Shown here one piece after another: positions 35,115 to 46,238 of a DNA stretch of 64,000 nucleotides (position 1 is the stretch's first letter; the number at the start of each line of letters is the position of its first letter). Under the pieces are notes generated by a model, which was not told the origin of the DNA, made no database searches, and worked only from the letters and a program-made list of their open reading frames with translations. Source of the DNA: Symbiodinium natans (taxonomy: Eukaryota > Sar > Dinophyceae > Suessiales > Symbiodiniaceae); the NCBI GenBank assembly GCA_905221605.1, contig CAJNDS010000036.1:944857-1008856 (forward strand), written 5' to 3'. The position numbers and the translations under genes were made by a program.

Positions 35115-35471
35115 TCTAAACACGTAGTAAAAATCCAGAGCTGCGGTTTCGAGGATTCGCCGGCTCCGCAAGACAGTCCCGGGTCCGGAGAGGAGAAGCT
35201 TTTTCGTTGTCCTCGGGCTTTGCAGTCGGGTAGCAGGGATTTGGGCTGTAGAAGTTTTGGGCTTAGGGTTTAGGGTTGTGTAGTTGTAGGGTTTTTGGGC
35301 GTTTTGGAGTCTCGGGGACGCCAGGTGTTGGGCTGAAGGGCTTCAGGCCTTTTCGGGTGTCGGAGTCTAGGATGCCGGTTTCAGAAACCATTCCACCCTA
35401 AACCTTAAAACCCCTAACCCCGAAAGCCCTAAACCCTAAACACTCAATCCAAACTACCTCGGGCCTCCACT
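35115..35471. other. mixed DNA, no gene supported
   Basis: GC-rich segment 35125-35235, then TTTAGGG-like and CCCTAAA-like fragments. Confidence 0.4.
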
Positions 35472-35580
35472 TATATCATATCCCCCTTTTGGGAAGTATT
35501 TTTATTCTTGTTCATATAAAATCCAAGAGGATAGAAAAAAAAACATTTGTTTACTAAGGTTCTAAGGGGAGTATAGCCAC
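35472..35580. repeat. foldback element, family I (copy 2)
   Basis: TATATCATATCCCCCTTTTG at the left and AAGGGGAGTATAGCC at the right, with the same AAGAGGATA core phrase as copy 1. Confidence 0.75.
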
Positions 35581-36430
35581 GTTCCAGGACCGCCTACGTC
35601 GAGGAAACCGGTCGGAAGGTCCGGGGAGCCAGGGCGTAGGCATTGGGGTATGGGGTTTGGGGTTTAGGGTGTAGGGATTTACTTTTTGGGGTTGAGGGTT
35701 CAGGATTTAGTGGTTTAGGGTTTGGGGTTGAGGGTTTTTGGGTGCAGGGATTGGGGGTTTTGGAGTTTACGGTTTCGGATGCCTTGAGGCAGAAACTGAC
35801 CACAAATTCCTACAGCCCCTAATGCCGAACCCTTAACTACTATTTGCTTCAGAACCCCAAAAGAATAACACAAAATAATAGACTTTTTATTACCGTTAAT
35901 AAGGAAGATAATCGATTTTCGGGGTTCGTAAGCAATCAGTAGTTCAAGCTATGACCCCTAAACCTTGGTCCTGGCAGCGGCTCCTTTGTCTTCATGTTCT
36001 TTCGCTTTTCAGAGCAAAGCCCGAAACCCTAAACACGAAACCCCAAACACAGTTTTTTTTCCAATTCTCTGGCTGAGCACTAGGCCTCAAAATGCCGGGG
36101 TCGAAAGGGAGCCCTGGTTTGCTTCAAGAACCCTCGGCAGGTTACTGTTGAGGGGTAGTTTTACTACGAAGAAGTGCGCAGCCACATAACTTCGGGTTCA
36201 GGGTTCTTTGAGCCTCAGGGTTTAGGGCCCATATAACTTCGGGTTCAGGGTCAGGTTTTTGGGGTTTGGGGTTTAGGGTTTAGGGTTTAGGGTTTAGGGT
36301 TTAGGGTTTAGGGTTTAGGGTTCAGGTTCTTGGGGTGTTGTGTAGCCAGCAGCCGCTGCCAGACGAGCTCGCACCGGCGCGTGCGGCGGGAGCCACGGGA
36401 GGCGCTCTGACAAGACTTGGGGGTTCTTAG
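35581..36430. other. degenerate repeats and unique DNA, no gene supported
   Basis: TTTAGGG-like variants (35645-35780), AT-rich unique sequence (35800-35930), and a 74-codon + frame at 35965 that has no motif. Confidence 0.4.
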
Positions 36431-36542
36431 GAACCCAATGATAACTGTACCAGGGTTTAGGGTTTAGGGTTTAGGGTTTGGGGTTTGGGGTTTAGGGTTT
36501 AGGGTTTAGGGTTTAGGGTTAGTCACCCAACTCTAACTGCAC
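36431..36542. repeat. TTTAGGG array flanked by an imperfect direct duplication
   Basis: ACCCAATGATAACTGTAC before the array and ACCCAACTCTAACTGCAC after it are 18-bp near-copies, as around P450 intron 5. A tandem block with 'ATCACCCTATTGGGG' and 'GTACTTAAGG' repeated three times follows to about 36690. Confidence 0.6.
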
Positions 36543-37073
36543 TTACAACCCAGTTATCACCCTATTGGGGTACTTAAGGGGTAGAATTAACTGCACTTAC
36601 AACCCAGTTATCACCCTATTGGGGGTACTTAAGGAGTCTTATATGTGGATCACCCTATTGGGGTACTTAAGGGGTCTTATATGTGGGTTAGATTACTAAG
36701 CACCCCCGAACCTCCAAGGAGAAGTGTTTTGCAAGCTTTGGACCGCTTGGGGCGTTCGGGTTAGCGCTTTGGGGGGGAGGGCGGGGGGGTTTGCTGCAAG
36801 GCTTTTGGGGCTTGGGCTTTAGGAGAAGGGTTTAGGGTTTAGGTGTAGGGGCTTTCTGCCTTTCTTCGCGAAAAATTGGTGCGTTGGGACTAAGAGCCCT
36901 AAGCAACTCCCCTAACTTCTGCCTCCCCCCCCCCCCCCCCCGCCAAAAATAAAAAGGGTGGTCAACCTCGGGGCTAGGGTTTGATGGTCCGAAACAAACC
37001 CCTCAAAACCCCAAAACCCGAAACCCCCAACCCCGAACCCCGAGGCCCAACTCGCCTTCCGGAACAGGGCTCT

Positions 37074-37176
37074 TACCTGGAAGTTCATGGGTACCTTTAG
37101 CCCCGTTTAGAAGTCTAGAACCTGCTTGGCTTGTATGTGCAGTTAAGGGTTAGAAGTACCCATGAACCTCCAAGTG
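37074..37176. repeat. foldback element, family D
   Basis: TACCTGGAAGTTCATGGGTA at the left, GTACCCATGAACCTCCAAGT at the right. Confidence 0.85.
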
Positions 37177-38215
37177 GGGGTTTCCGAAAATTGGTGTACC
37201 CTTTTGCGGGATTCCTAAAACAAAAAGAATAAATCCGAAACCAAAAACCCTTAATTTTAGAAATGCCGATGTAGGGCCAGGGACTGCTCCGCCCTGTCCA
37301 GGCCAAGGCCTTAGAGGCCGCCCCGCGAACAGTACGACCAGGTCGGCAGGGTGACAAGCCCTGAAGGTTTAGGAGGGTTTAGGGTTTAGGGTTTAGGGTT
37401 TGGGGTTTGGGGTTTGGGGTTTGGGGTTTAGGGTTTAGGGTTTAGGGTTAGGGTTTGGGGTTTTGGGTTTGGGGTTTGGGGTTTGGGGTTTAGGGTTTAA
37501 GTATATGTCTCGACCCTATGAAGCTACTACATTATAGGAACCCCTTTGAGGCCCAAGTATATACTTTATAGGCGCATGGACCCTTCGGCATGATGTGGCT
37601 TCTTTTTTTTTGCGTCTCGGAAACTGATGACTCGTTTACAGTCCCCATCAATTCCAGGCAACAAGGGCGGTTTGGGGTTGTTGGCGTTTAAGGTTCTGGA
37701 CGAGCGAGAGGAAGGCGTGAGTGAGTGAGGGGTAAAGAACTGTGAAGTAACAGGGAGTGACAGAGACAGGCAGGGGGGGGGGGGGGGGGGGGCGGAGGCT
37801 GCATGCACGACTAGAAGCGCCTGCCGGCAAGAGCAGAATGTTTATGGATAGGATCCGCGTTGAGCTCGCGGCGGTGCCGGAACACCCAAACCCTAAACCC
37901 CTTGCAGCCCAAATGTCTTTTGCTAGCTGAAGTAATTCAGCGTAAGAAGAGCTGTGTGCCAGCCTCAGTGAGCAAACATACATGGAGATAATCCGACGTA
38001 ATCCGAGTTATGTTGGCCAGCCCCGAACTCCTCGACGCAACTGGAGGATTCTTCTAATCAGGGTCCCCTTTTTGGCACCATTTCTACGCGTGCCCCTGAG
38101 ACAATCGGAGAGTTCTGGGTGCAGCAAGGATGCCCCTAGTAGTAGGTTTATTGACTTCTTTAGATGGTAGCCCTAAACCCTGAACCTTAAACCCTAAACC
38201 CCGAAACTTCAACAG
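37177..38215. other. repeats and unique DNA; no gene firmly supported
   Basis: A family E fragment (37175-37215), TTTAGGG/TTTGGGG arrays (37370-37500), a family F-like 'GGCCCAAGTATATACT' block, a poly-G run (37777-37792) and unique DNA. A 62-codon + frame at 37982-38170 is possible but shows no motif. Confidence 0.4.
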
Positions 38216-38870
38216 GTGCTTCTTCACTTCTTTGGAGCTGAAGGTTTCAGCAAATTTGTCGTAAAATATCAGGAGCTCGATGACCCTAAACCCTAAACCT
38301 TTTAGTTCAGGGAGTCCGATGAGATCTCAAAAAATAGCCCTCTTAGAGTAAAGAAGGTCACATGTTTGCTTTGCTCAAGGGATAGGGTGGTCTTCCCGGG
38401 TTGGTTATGTCAGAAGGAACATGCAGAGGCACGGAATCCTAGCGGCCAAGTTTCAGGTGAGTGAAAGTGCCCGACCAGACCCGATCCAAATTGACCATGT
38501 TTTGGCGGAGGGCTTGGCCAAGGCAGGCCTGGACGTGTGTGCTGGGGTTGCCAGGAAAGATCAAGGAGTACTTGACGGCAGTGCAAAGCCAGAACATTTC
38601 GGATCTGGAGTCTCGCGTGATTTGCCTCTTGCCACAGCAAACTCCGAAGCTTGTCGAGGCCCTGAAGTACCATTGGCAGAACTATACTAGGATGCCCAGT
38701 AGCACCCTTATTCCCTTTTTGGGGGTTTAGGTTCCCTTATGAACCCCTTTAAGCAAAAAAGGGCACCCTTTTTAAGCCTTGGTTACTGGGCAGCCTAGTA
38801 TAAGAATGCTGAGTCCGGTGCTCCGATGAAGCTGTTCGGCAACCTAAACAGCCTGAACGGCCTAAGCCCT
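38216..38870 (+). CDS. partial gene, several exon pieces with a family A introner
   Basis: Coding-like pieces on the + strand: 38216-38280 (LLHFFGAEGFSKFVVKYQEL), 38421-38457 (MQRHGILAAKFQ, then a canonical GTGAGTG donor), and about 38540-38686 (LPGKIKEYLTAVQSQNISDL continuing LESRVICLLPQQTPKLVEAL and KYHWQNY). The last continues after a family A introner (38687-38798) as KNAESGAPMKLFGNL. Removing the introner with one TATA duplication keeps the frame. The exact joints between the first pieces are not resolved, and an overlapping frame competes at 38460-38540. No family is recognised. Confidence 0.45.
38687..38798. mobile_element. introner, family A (112 bp), in a non-canonical splice context
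   Basis: It begins CTAGGATGCCCAGTAGC and ends GTTACTGGGCAGCCTAG, with TATA on both sides. Because the duplication is TATA, no sliding of the boundaries yields a GT/GC/GA...AG intron, although exact removal preserves the reading frame. Confidence 0.88.
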
Positions 38871-39694
38871 TTGAACCCTAAACCCTCTAAACCCTACACC
38901 CTTTGAGCCCTTAAAACCCTTTAAACCTTCAAACCCTTCAAGCGCTTCAAACCTTTTAAAAAACCCTGGACCCTAATTAATTAGCCCTAAACCCTACACC
39001 CTAAACTCTTGAAGACCTAAACCCTAAACCCTAAATCCTAAACCCTGTCAGCCCTGAGCCGCGAACCCTAAACCCTAAACCGAGCTAGCCGTAAACGGTT
39101 TAGGATTTAGGGTTTAGGGTTTAGGGTATAGGGTTTAGGGTTTAGGGTTTAGGGTTTAGGGTCTAGGGTTTAGGGTAAGCACTCATTGCAGAAGGCTCGG
39201 CAGCGTCCACAGAGCGTGAGGCGCGGATCCCCAGCTTCCGGCAGCGGACATTTGGGGGGGTTTTCGGGGTTGAAAGGGTCTTGGGTTTGGGGTTTGGGGT
39301 TTAGGGTTTAGGGTTTAGGGTTTAGGGTTTAGGGTTTGGGGTTTGGGGTTTCAGGGTTGAGCGTTTAGGGTTTAGGGTTTAGGGTTTGGGGTTTAGGGTT
39401 CTGGAGTGCCTAAGTACAATTCTAGAAGATCACGAATGACTTCCTTGGCCCTTCGGGGAAGCGACTTAGGGCAGCAGAGTTTAACAAGGGCCAGGGTTCG
39501 GGTTCTCCAGGGTTCGGCGTCTCCAGGGTTCGGGGTCTCCAGGAATCACCCTAAACCCTAAACCCTAAACCCTAAATCCCCTTCTGCGCTGAGCCCCTGA
39601 GGCCTTATAAGCCCTACGTAGACCTTCAGCTCCAAGCCTTCAAGAATGTTTGGAGCAATCCCGTCATGACTTCTGGAATGTCAGGCGACCTTGG
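38871..39694. other. CCCTAAA-like, then TTTAGGG-like DNA; no gene supported
   Basis: The orientation switches near 39095. Small unique islands at 39180-39255 and 39410-39550 carry no convincing frame. The latter contains a triple 'GGGTTCGG(G/C)GTCTCCA' repeat. Confidence 0.5.
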
Positions 39695-39789
39695 GTTTAG
39701 GGTTTAGGGTTTAGGGTTTAGGGTTTAGGGTTTAGGGTTTAGGGTTTAGGGTTTAGGGTTTAGGGTTTAGGGTTTAGGGTTTAGGGTTT
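39695..39789. repeat. (TTTAGGG)n array
   Basis: Thirteen or so perfect units after a unique segment ending GCGACCTT. Confidence 0.95.
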
Positions 39790-40014
39790 GGGTCATCATT
39801 GCATCCGATTTCTGATCTTTCGGACGCTGACTCGTAAGGCCACTACCAGCACTAGCACCCAAACTACCCTTGAACCCTAACCCCAAGGCTCCAAGGACTC
39901 TTGTTTTAAGGTTTTTGGGCTCAAATGCCTGATTACAAAAGGTTTTTGGGACCATGTTGAGCTTGAGGGTAATAGTAGGCTAAACCCCAAACCCTCAACC
40001 CTCAACCCTAAACC

Positions 40015-40090
40015 CTAACCCCAAAACCCCAAAACCCCAAAACCCCAAAACCCCAAAACCCCAAAACCCCAAAACCCCAAAACCCTAAAC
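40015..40090. repeat. (CCCCAAAA)n 8-mer array
   Basis: About eight CCCCAAAA units, a variant not seen elsewhere in pure form. Confidence 0.9.
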
Positions 40091-40710
40091 CCCATGCAGA
40101 CCCTAAACCCTAAACCCCAGGCGCCGGCGCGTTCTGCGCGACTCGAAGACCTTAGGCGCTGGGGGCCGGTGCTGGGGTGTCGTAGGGCCGGGCCCAAGAT
40201 TCTTACCCTAAGAGTCCGTGTCCCTACGTTTAGGGTTTAAGGTTTAGGGTTTCGGGTTTAGGGTTCAGGGTTTAGGGTTTCGGGTTTGCGCCCTAGAACT
40301 ACAAAATGGGAACCCCTGTAAGGCCCGAGTATAATGTATAGTAGTACAGGTACAAGGACCCCTTGGTAAATGCATCAATTAAAGCATAAAGTATACAGGG
40401 GGTCGTCAGAATGAAGGCACCTACCTGGAAGTATGTAGGAGTCCTCATTACAAAAGGTGTCTTCTGTAAGTTAAGGCTCGTGGGCTTGCTTGGATGTTCC
40501 TGGGACTTCCCAACTGGTTTAGTTCGCGTTCTGGATACGTAAAGCTTCCGGAAATCTGCAAATTTCGAACCCAACGATCAGCCGCGCAGTCGCCTAGCAT
40601 AAATATGTCGAGGCTGTCGTGGCTGAGCTATGAGTATCCTCAGGGTCCATGTACATAAACAGGCGCTTAAAAAGCACTCATTTCATCATGACTTCGGGGG
40701 CCTGAGTATA
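40091..40710. other. unique DNA and repeat fragments
   Basis: TTTAGGG variants (40228-40285) and a family F-like block (40295-40370). A 91-codon - strand frame (40574-40299) without a motif is not called. Confidence 0.4.
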
Positions 40711-40832
40711 TACTTGAAGGTTCATGGTACTTACTAACCACTTATAACTGTACTTCTAACTCTACTTATAATACTTATAATACCCCTAAAAGGCCTTATA
40801 GGGTGGTTCTTATCCCATGAACCTCCAAGTAC
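40711..40832. repeat. foldback element, family D
   Basis: TACTTGAAGGTTCATGGTAC at the left and CCCATGAACCTCCAAGTA at the right. The core is made of short ACTTATAA repeats. Confidence 0.85.
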
Positions 40833-41239
40833 TATTTCGGTACATGGACCCTCAGTCGCCATGAGCCACGCAGTCGTGCTTCGTGGCCCGGGTGCCTGGT
40901 TCCCTTCATGGGTTTCGAGTGGTGTTGGCGTTCGGGCACCGGCAAAACCTCAAAATGCTGCATAGGGACTTTGGGGCCAAAGTACATGATCATGAGGTAC
41001 ATGGACCCTTAGAGGAACCTCCACCTCTTCTGAAACCCTGAAGCTGCGTAGCCGTATAGTAGACATTCCCCATATATAAGCCTATGAACCCCCTCGCCCC
41101 GGCCAGTCGCCGGCTTCATACCCGGAGCCCTGGCTGTAGCTCCTTGTTACATTGTCTCCGGTGCCTAAAAAGAAATAACCCCAAACCCTAAACCCTAAAC
41201 CCTAAACCCTAAACCCTAAACCCTAAACCCTTTCAAAAG
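40833..41239. other. unique DNA then CCCTAAA array, no gene supported
   Basis: Contains repeated 'GTACATGGACCCT' phrases (family F-like) and a CCCTAAA array at 41183-41230 that leads to the exon at 41240. Confidence 0.45.
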
Positions 41240-41302
41240 CTGAGAGACCCCTGCAGGCGGGCTGCCGAAGTGGAGGCGGCCGCGCAGGCCGCGCAGGCCT
41301 GA
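41240..41302 (+). CDS. putative terminal exon, Ala-rich helix
   Basis: After CAAAAG the frame LRDPCRRAAEVEAAAQAAQA ends in TGA at 41300-41302. It is very short and Ala-rich, so the call rests on its clean acceptor, helix-like pattern and the usual CCCTAAA-left / TTTAGGG-right setting. Confidence 0.35.
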   Translation: MRDPCRRAAEVEAAAQAAQA

Positions 41303-41329
41303 CCCATTCAATTCGCTTTCATGACGGGG

Positions 41330-42590
41330 GGGGGGTTTAGGGTTTAGGGTTTAGGGTTTAGGGTTTAGGGTTTAGGGTTTAGGGTTTAGGGTTTTCAGGT
41401 TTAGGGTCTATAGGGTTTTGGGTTTTTGGTTTAGGGCATAATTTTTGTTTGTGTCTTTGAAAGATATTTCGGTTCTGTCACTCTCTTTGGGGGGGTTCTC
41501 TGGATCTGCTTTCACGGGACATTCAGCACTGGTGCTTGCACGCTCTTCGGCGTAAACCCTAAACCTAAACGCTAAACCCTAGACCCTAAACCCTAAACCC
41601 TAAACCCTAAACCCTACTGTAACCCCTAAACCATATCCTCATCCTCATCTGCAGAAACTGGACCAGGGTCTCGGGTTCTGGTATCTACCTGGGCCCTGAC
41701 GCTACTCGATGAAGGGTATAGAGTCTCAACTCTAAACCCTAGCCCTAAACCCTAAACCCCAAACCCTAAACCCTAAACCCCAAACCCTAAACCCCAAACC
41801 CTAAACCCTAAACCCTAAACCCCAAACCCCAAACCCTAAACCCTTAACCCTTGACCCTTAACCCTAAACCCTCAACCCTTAACCCTAAACCCTAAGCCCT
41901 AAACCCCAAGCCCTAAGGCCTATTCCCTGATCCCTAATCCCATCCACTCCCAAACGTGCCCGTCTGATGTGCGGTCCTGCAAGCAATGGTTGCCCTTCGG
42001 GTCCTTGTTAGCCCTACCTGTAGAGTATATACTTGGACCCTAAAGCCACTAAATAAGAACCCCATTAAGGCCCAAGTATATACTATGTAGGTACATGGAC
42101 CCTTCCCCTTAAGGCTCCAAGGACTCTTATTTTAAGCTTTTTGGGCCCAAAGGAATTGTTATAAAGGTTGTTGTGTCGTTTTGAAGCCAAGGGTTAGGCA
42201 GGGTTCAGGGGTTTGGGCTACCCACAAGGAACATGTCGACACTGACAAGACGTTGAGCATCACATGTTGGCTCCGGTATGTTTACGTCTACGTGGTCCCG
42301 ATCCGGGGCTTGCGTTCATCTGGGTTTAGGGTTTGGGGTTTAGGGTTTAGGGTTTAGGGGATCAGGGTATCTCCTGTACGCGTGCCTGCTTTCCATGTGT
42401 TAAAAACTGTTAGACTCGACTGTTAAGATCCTTTGCAATTTGGGGCCAGGAAGTAGGATGAGCCCGAGTCAACCTCTAAAACTCCTGCGAACTCTAACCC
42501 TAATAGCCCTAAACCCTAAACCCGAAACCCTTGTCAAAACCCTAAACCCTAAGCCCTAAGCCCTAAACCCTAAGCCCTATCACATCCGAG
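41330..42590. other. telomeric arrays in both orientations, no gene supported
   Basis: TTTAGGG array 41334-41394, CCCTAAA blocks 41575-41617 and 41740-41900, a family F-like element (42015-42105) and small TTTAGGG runs. Nothing coding is convincing. Confidence 0.5.
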
Positions 42591-42670
42591 CCCACACCGT
42601 GATGAGGAGGCAGCGCTGGAGGAGGACGTGCTCGCTGGCCTGGGTCTCGAAGTGTCGCAGTGTCTTTTCG
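42591..42670 (+). CDS. putative internal exon, acidic helix
   Basis: After CATCCGAG the frame PHRDEEAALEEDVLAGLG then LEVSQCLF runs to TTCG followed by GTCTAGGG. It is acidic and helix-like, with CCCTAAA/CCCTAAG upstream and TTTAGGG downstream. No family is recognised. Confidence 0.42.
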
Positions 42671-42764
42671 GTCTAGGGTTTAGGGTTTAGGGTTTAGGTT
42701 TTAGGGTTTAGGGTTTTAGGGTTTAGGGTTTAGGGTTTAGGGTTTAGGGTTTAGGGTTTAGGGT

Positions 42765-42868
42765 ATGGGTGGTTGTCAAAATTATTGTCCCTTTGGGGGG
42801 TCCCAATATAGTATGGCACCAAATTTTTAGGGTTTCCCAAAAAGATCAGAATTTTGACAACCACCCAT
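42765..42868. repeat. MITE-like foldback element with 19-bp perfect ends
   Basis: ATGGGTGGTTGTCAAAATT at 42765 and AATTTTGACAACCACCCAT at 42868 are perfect inverted repeats around a unique core of about 65 bases. It is the only copy in the window. Confidence 0.85.
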
Positions 42869-43384
42869 GCAGAGTTTTAGGTAGTAGGGGCTGAGGTTAG
42901 GGGTGAAGGCTTTGGGGGGTTAGTAAGGTGTCAGGTCTTAGAAATGTTCAGGGTTTAGCAGGGGGTGGGGGGTTTACTATGAGGCTTGAGTTCTTTGAAG
43001 CCGCCTCACAGCTTGCTTGTAGGTCACCAGCTGAAATTGCAAGGGTTGAGGGCTCTACTGTGCCTTAAAAGAGTCCCTGTCTTAGGGTTTCGGGTTCAGG
43101 GTTTAGGGCCCTGACGTGCCCTTAACGGCGCCCCTTGTTTTGGGGGGTTTGCTTTCCCTTTGGGATACTTGGTTTCCTTCCCTCAATCGTTGGGTTTATA
43201 GTCGGTTCTGATTTGGGGCTTCTGCTTCAGAGGGTTTAAGGAACCTGGCCCAGTTTGGTGCCCGGCGTTTTTCTTACCCTGAGCTTAAGGCCCTTCCTGC
43301 CGCGGGCCACTTGGAGGTCCGGTTTTTTTTGAGACCTCCTCAACACCTGCTCAGAAGACTCACAAGTGGTGGTCTTACCTACAG
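42869..43384. other. G-rich, T-rich unique DNA, no gene supported
   Basis: TTTAGGG-like fragments and unique sequence. No motif-bearing frame. Confidence 0.4.
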
Positions 43385-43712
43385 CTTCGTGGACGCCTGG
43401 GGACATGCCACCTCCCTGGCGGCTGCGGCCACAGCTGGTTCACGAACCTGGACAACAATCCGTCTGCCAGCAAGACTGGGCTTTTGAGTACTATACTCTA
43501 ATACTTGTTTTTTGGTTTTGGATTCCCATTATAGCTACTTGTACCTAAAAAGTATATACTTCTTTTTTCTGGGTCTACTTCCAGAGGTAGGAAGACTGAG
43601 AAATGCCTTCAAGGAAGCCCACGCCCCTCAAGCTCCTGGCCGGGCAGGCTTGGAAGCCAACTTCAATTTTAATTTGCACCAGGTTGGCAACCTCAGGAAG
43701 CTCAAGCTCCTA
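43385..43712 (+). CDS. partial gene, two exon pieces split by a GAGTACTATA-type introner
   Basis: Piece 1 (about 43385-43488) has a frame ending CGHSWFTNLDNNPSASKTG; another frame is also open. Piece 2 (about 43587-43712) reads GRLRNAFKEAHAPQAPGRAG then LEANFNFNLHQVGNLRKLK. Between them lies an element (about 43489-43584) starting GAGTACTATACTCTAATAC and ending CTGGGTCTACTTCCAGAG, related to the one at 49654. CCCTAAA repeats follow. Splice sites and the first frame are not settled. Confidence 0.4.
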
Positions 43713-44196
43713 AACCCTAAACCCTAAACCCTAAACCCTAAACCCTAAACCCTAAACCCTAAACCCTAAACCCTAAACCCTAAACCGAGGGGCAGGCTTG
43801 GGTTCCAGGCCCTGGGCCGCGTTCCTGGAGCCAGATTGGGTGCTCGACTGCAGACACTCCATGGGAGATGCAAGGAGACCCCCCCACGCGCATGATGAGC
43901 CCCTTAAACACCATGTGGGTTTAGGGTTTAGGGTTTAGGGTTTAGGGTTTAGGGTTTAGGGTTTAGGATATGATAGCCCCGATTACGGACTGTTAGTAAA
44001 AGGGGGAACCTCCTCACCCCAAACTCTAAAACAGTCTTTCTTCTTTGTGTGCTGCTTCACCCCCCCCCCCCCCCCCCCCTGCACTTGAAACCCAGCAGAA
44101 GCCGGATTTTGTTGCCCCAGAAAGACCATAACTAAATGCTGAGATTTGAAAGCAAGCCCCCACCCATACATTGTAAGAAACTCAAGCCTTACAGGC
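43713..44196. other. arrays, a GC-rich island and a poly-C tract
   Basis: CCCTAAA 43711-43786, a GC-rich island 43787-43918 without a clear frame, TTTAGGG 43918-43968, one arm of family C at about 43985-44010, and poly-C at 44060-44079. Confidence 0.5.
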
Positions 44197-44505
44197 CCCA
44201 TAAACCCTAGAAGCCCTACAGACCCATTTGAGCTTCGAAGCCCCATCATCCTAAGAACCTAAGCAACTCCCATAAACCTTATTTACACCCATTCAAACCC
44301 TGTAAACCCCATACAGCCTGCAAGCCCTATAAGCCGTATAAACCCATCTGGGCCTCTAAGCCCTAGAACCCTCAGAACCTAAGCAGCTCCCACGAACGTT
44401 GCTTACACCCATTCAAAACCTGCAAACACCATAAACCCTATATGCCCTATAAACCCATTTGGGCCTTTAAGCCCCAGCTCCCGAAAAACCTAAGCAACTC
44501 CATGT
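44197..44505. repeat. tandem repeat of about 120 bp, two and a half copies
   Basis: The phrase order 'CCATAAACCCTA', 'ACCCATTTGAGC', 'GAACCTAAGCAACTCCCATA', 'TTACACCCATTCAAA' recurs with 75-90% similarity. It is a diverged minisatellite not related to the 7-mer. Confidence 0.75.
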
Positions 44506-44887
44506 TTACTAACCCTAAACCCTTAACCCTAAAACATAAGCCCTAAATCCGTGTGAAGCGGACAAATCTCTGCAGGCGACGCGCACGAGTCTCTCGGGCA
44601 CGTTTTGACGGTAGCCGGTCACGGGCAGTCCTTGAGACGTAAGAAGCTGTGGTGTATGGGTTCAGGGTTTGGGGTTTCATTCGAAGTTGTAAAGGTTCAG
44701 GGTTTAGGGTTCAGAGTTTAGGGCTTCGGGTGATTGACAAGTCGTCGGCGAATGCTGAGGTTCATGGGCTCAGCATTTGCTAGCTTAGGGTCCAGTTCGG
44801 TAACTGCTGTGTTTTGTTCATGAACTGGCTGGAACCCTGCACCCTTAACTCCGTAACTAAACCCTCAACCTTGTGTGGGGTACTTAC

Positions 44888-45016
44888 AGCCATACAAGGA
44901 GGGTCCCTCTGCTATACTAAGTCTATTTATGGGACGTATCACCTAAGTTAGGATCCGTATAAGTCAGTTTAGGGTCCTGGGAACTCTACTTATAACTAGG
45001 GGGCCCCCTCCTCCTA
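44888..45016. repeat. foldback element, family G
   Basis: GGAGGGTCCCTCTGCTATAC at the left, GGGGGCCCCCTCCTCC at the right, and the 'AAGTTAGGATCC' core. Confidence 0.7.
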
Positions 45017-45696
45017 CACATAGCATAAACTTTGTTGAGTCATGTGCCCTTCAACTAGGCGCTGGGCCCTAAGTCATGTTGAGTTGCTGCCACCTTCTGA
45101 AGAGACGCTGAGACTGAGGGTTCGAGGTTAGGGTTCAGGGTTTAGGGTTTAGGGCTTAGGGCTTAGGGTGTAGGGTTTAGGGTATAGGGTGAGGCTTCCC
45201 CAAGGCCATAAAGAGCAATTATATTTATATATCAGTGTGGTTGAACCTTGAATGCTTGAGATGTTACGGCAGTACCCCCACTCCAATTATAATCCCCATT
45301 AAGGACTGTTAGTGTAACGGGGCCAATCCCTAAACCCTAAACCCTAAACCCTGAGTTCTCAAAATGACAGGCAAATGGATGCCGACCTCGGGGAACTGGA
45401 CATGCCAAGCTCGCTCGCTTGGGGCAAAGTTGTTAGTACGTCTTGGGGACCACATGAACCCTAACAGGGGTTTAGTGTTTGTCCATATTTCCTTAACAGG
45501 GATTACAGTAGTACAGGGTATATGATACCAATTTTAGGGTTCCTTTGGGCCCCCAGGTACGTCTTGGCCTGCTGCGGGCACTGGTGAACAGAGTTTTGGT
45601 AAGATTTGCTTGAGGTGGCAGGCAATCTGCCAATTGCATCTTGATCGCTTGCGGTTGAAGGAACAGACTTGAGGCCGCTATCAGTGAAATTACAAA
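45017..45696. other. repeat fragments and unique DNA, no gene supported
   Basis: Contains single arms of families C and D and two overlapping - strand frames (45768-45493) that read through the family E element; neither has a motif. Confidence 0.4.
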
Positions 45697-45788
45697 ACTG
45701 GGGACCCCTAATATAGACCCCCAATTAGTAGGATTCCCCATATAATGAGGACCCCCAGAAGGTACCACCGAATTTCGGAAACCCCCAT
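45697..45788. repeat. foldback element, family E
   Basis: ACTGGGGACCCCTAATATAG at the left, ACCGAATTTCGGAAACCCCC at the right. Confidence 0.8.
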
Positions 45789-46238
45789 ACGTAGGAAGAA
45801 GATGCGCTCATAGAGCATACACTTGCTGATGATGGCTCACAGCCCAGTTTATGGAACTAGGTACCCCAACGAACCATACTAAATAGGGTTTTGGAGTTCC
45901 ATCTACTGGTACTACAGGTGGTCAGGTGGACCTTCTGGGCCCTAAACCCCAAACCCTAAACCCGATACCCCAAACCCCAAACCCCAAACCCCAAACCCCA
46001 AACCCTAAACCCTAAACCCGGTAGCTACTTGTATATACCAAATTCCATTATGGTACTACAGATGGCCCCTCTGAGGAGGGCTCCGCTTTTGGGTTAGGGT
46101 TTAGGGTTTAGGGTTTAGGGTTTAGGGTTTAGGGTTTAGGGTTTAGGGTTTAGGGTTTAGGGTTTAGGGTTTAGGGTTTAGGGTTTAGGGTTTAAGGTTG
46201 GGCGCACCCTGGGCTGGGCGGGGGCATCCTCGCCTCCC
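45789..46238. other. unique DNA and arrays, no gene supported
   Basis: CCCCAAA-type units (45940-46020) between two blocks that carry TACTACAG and GGTGG-like phrases. A TTTAGGG array spans 46094-46192. Confidence 0.5.
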
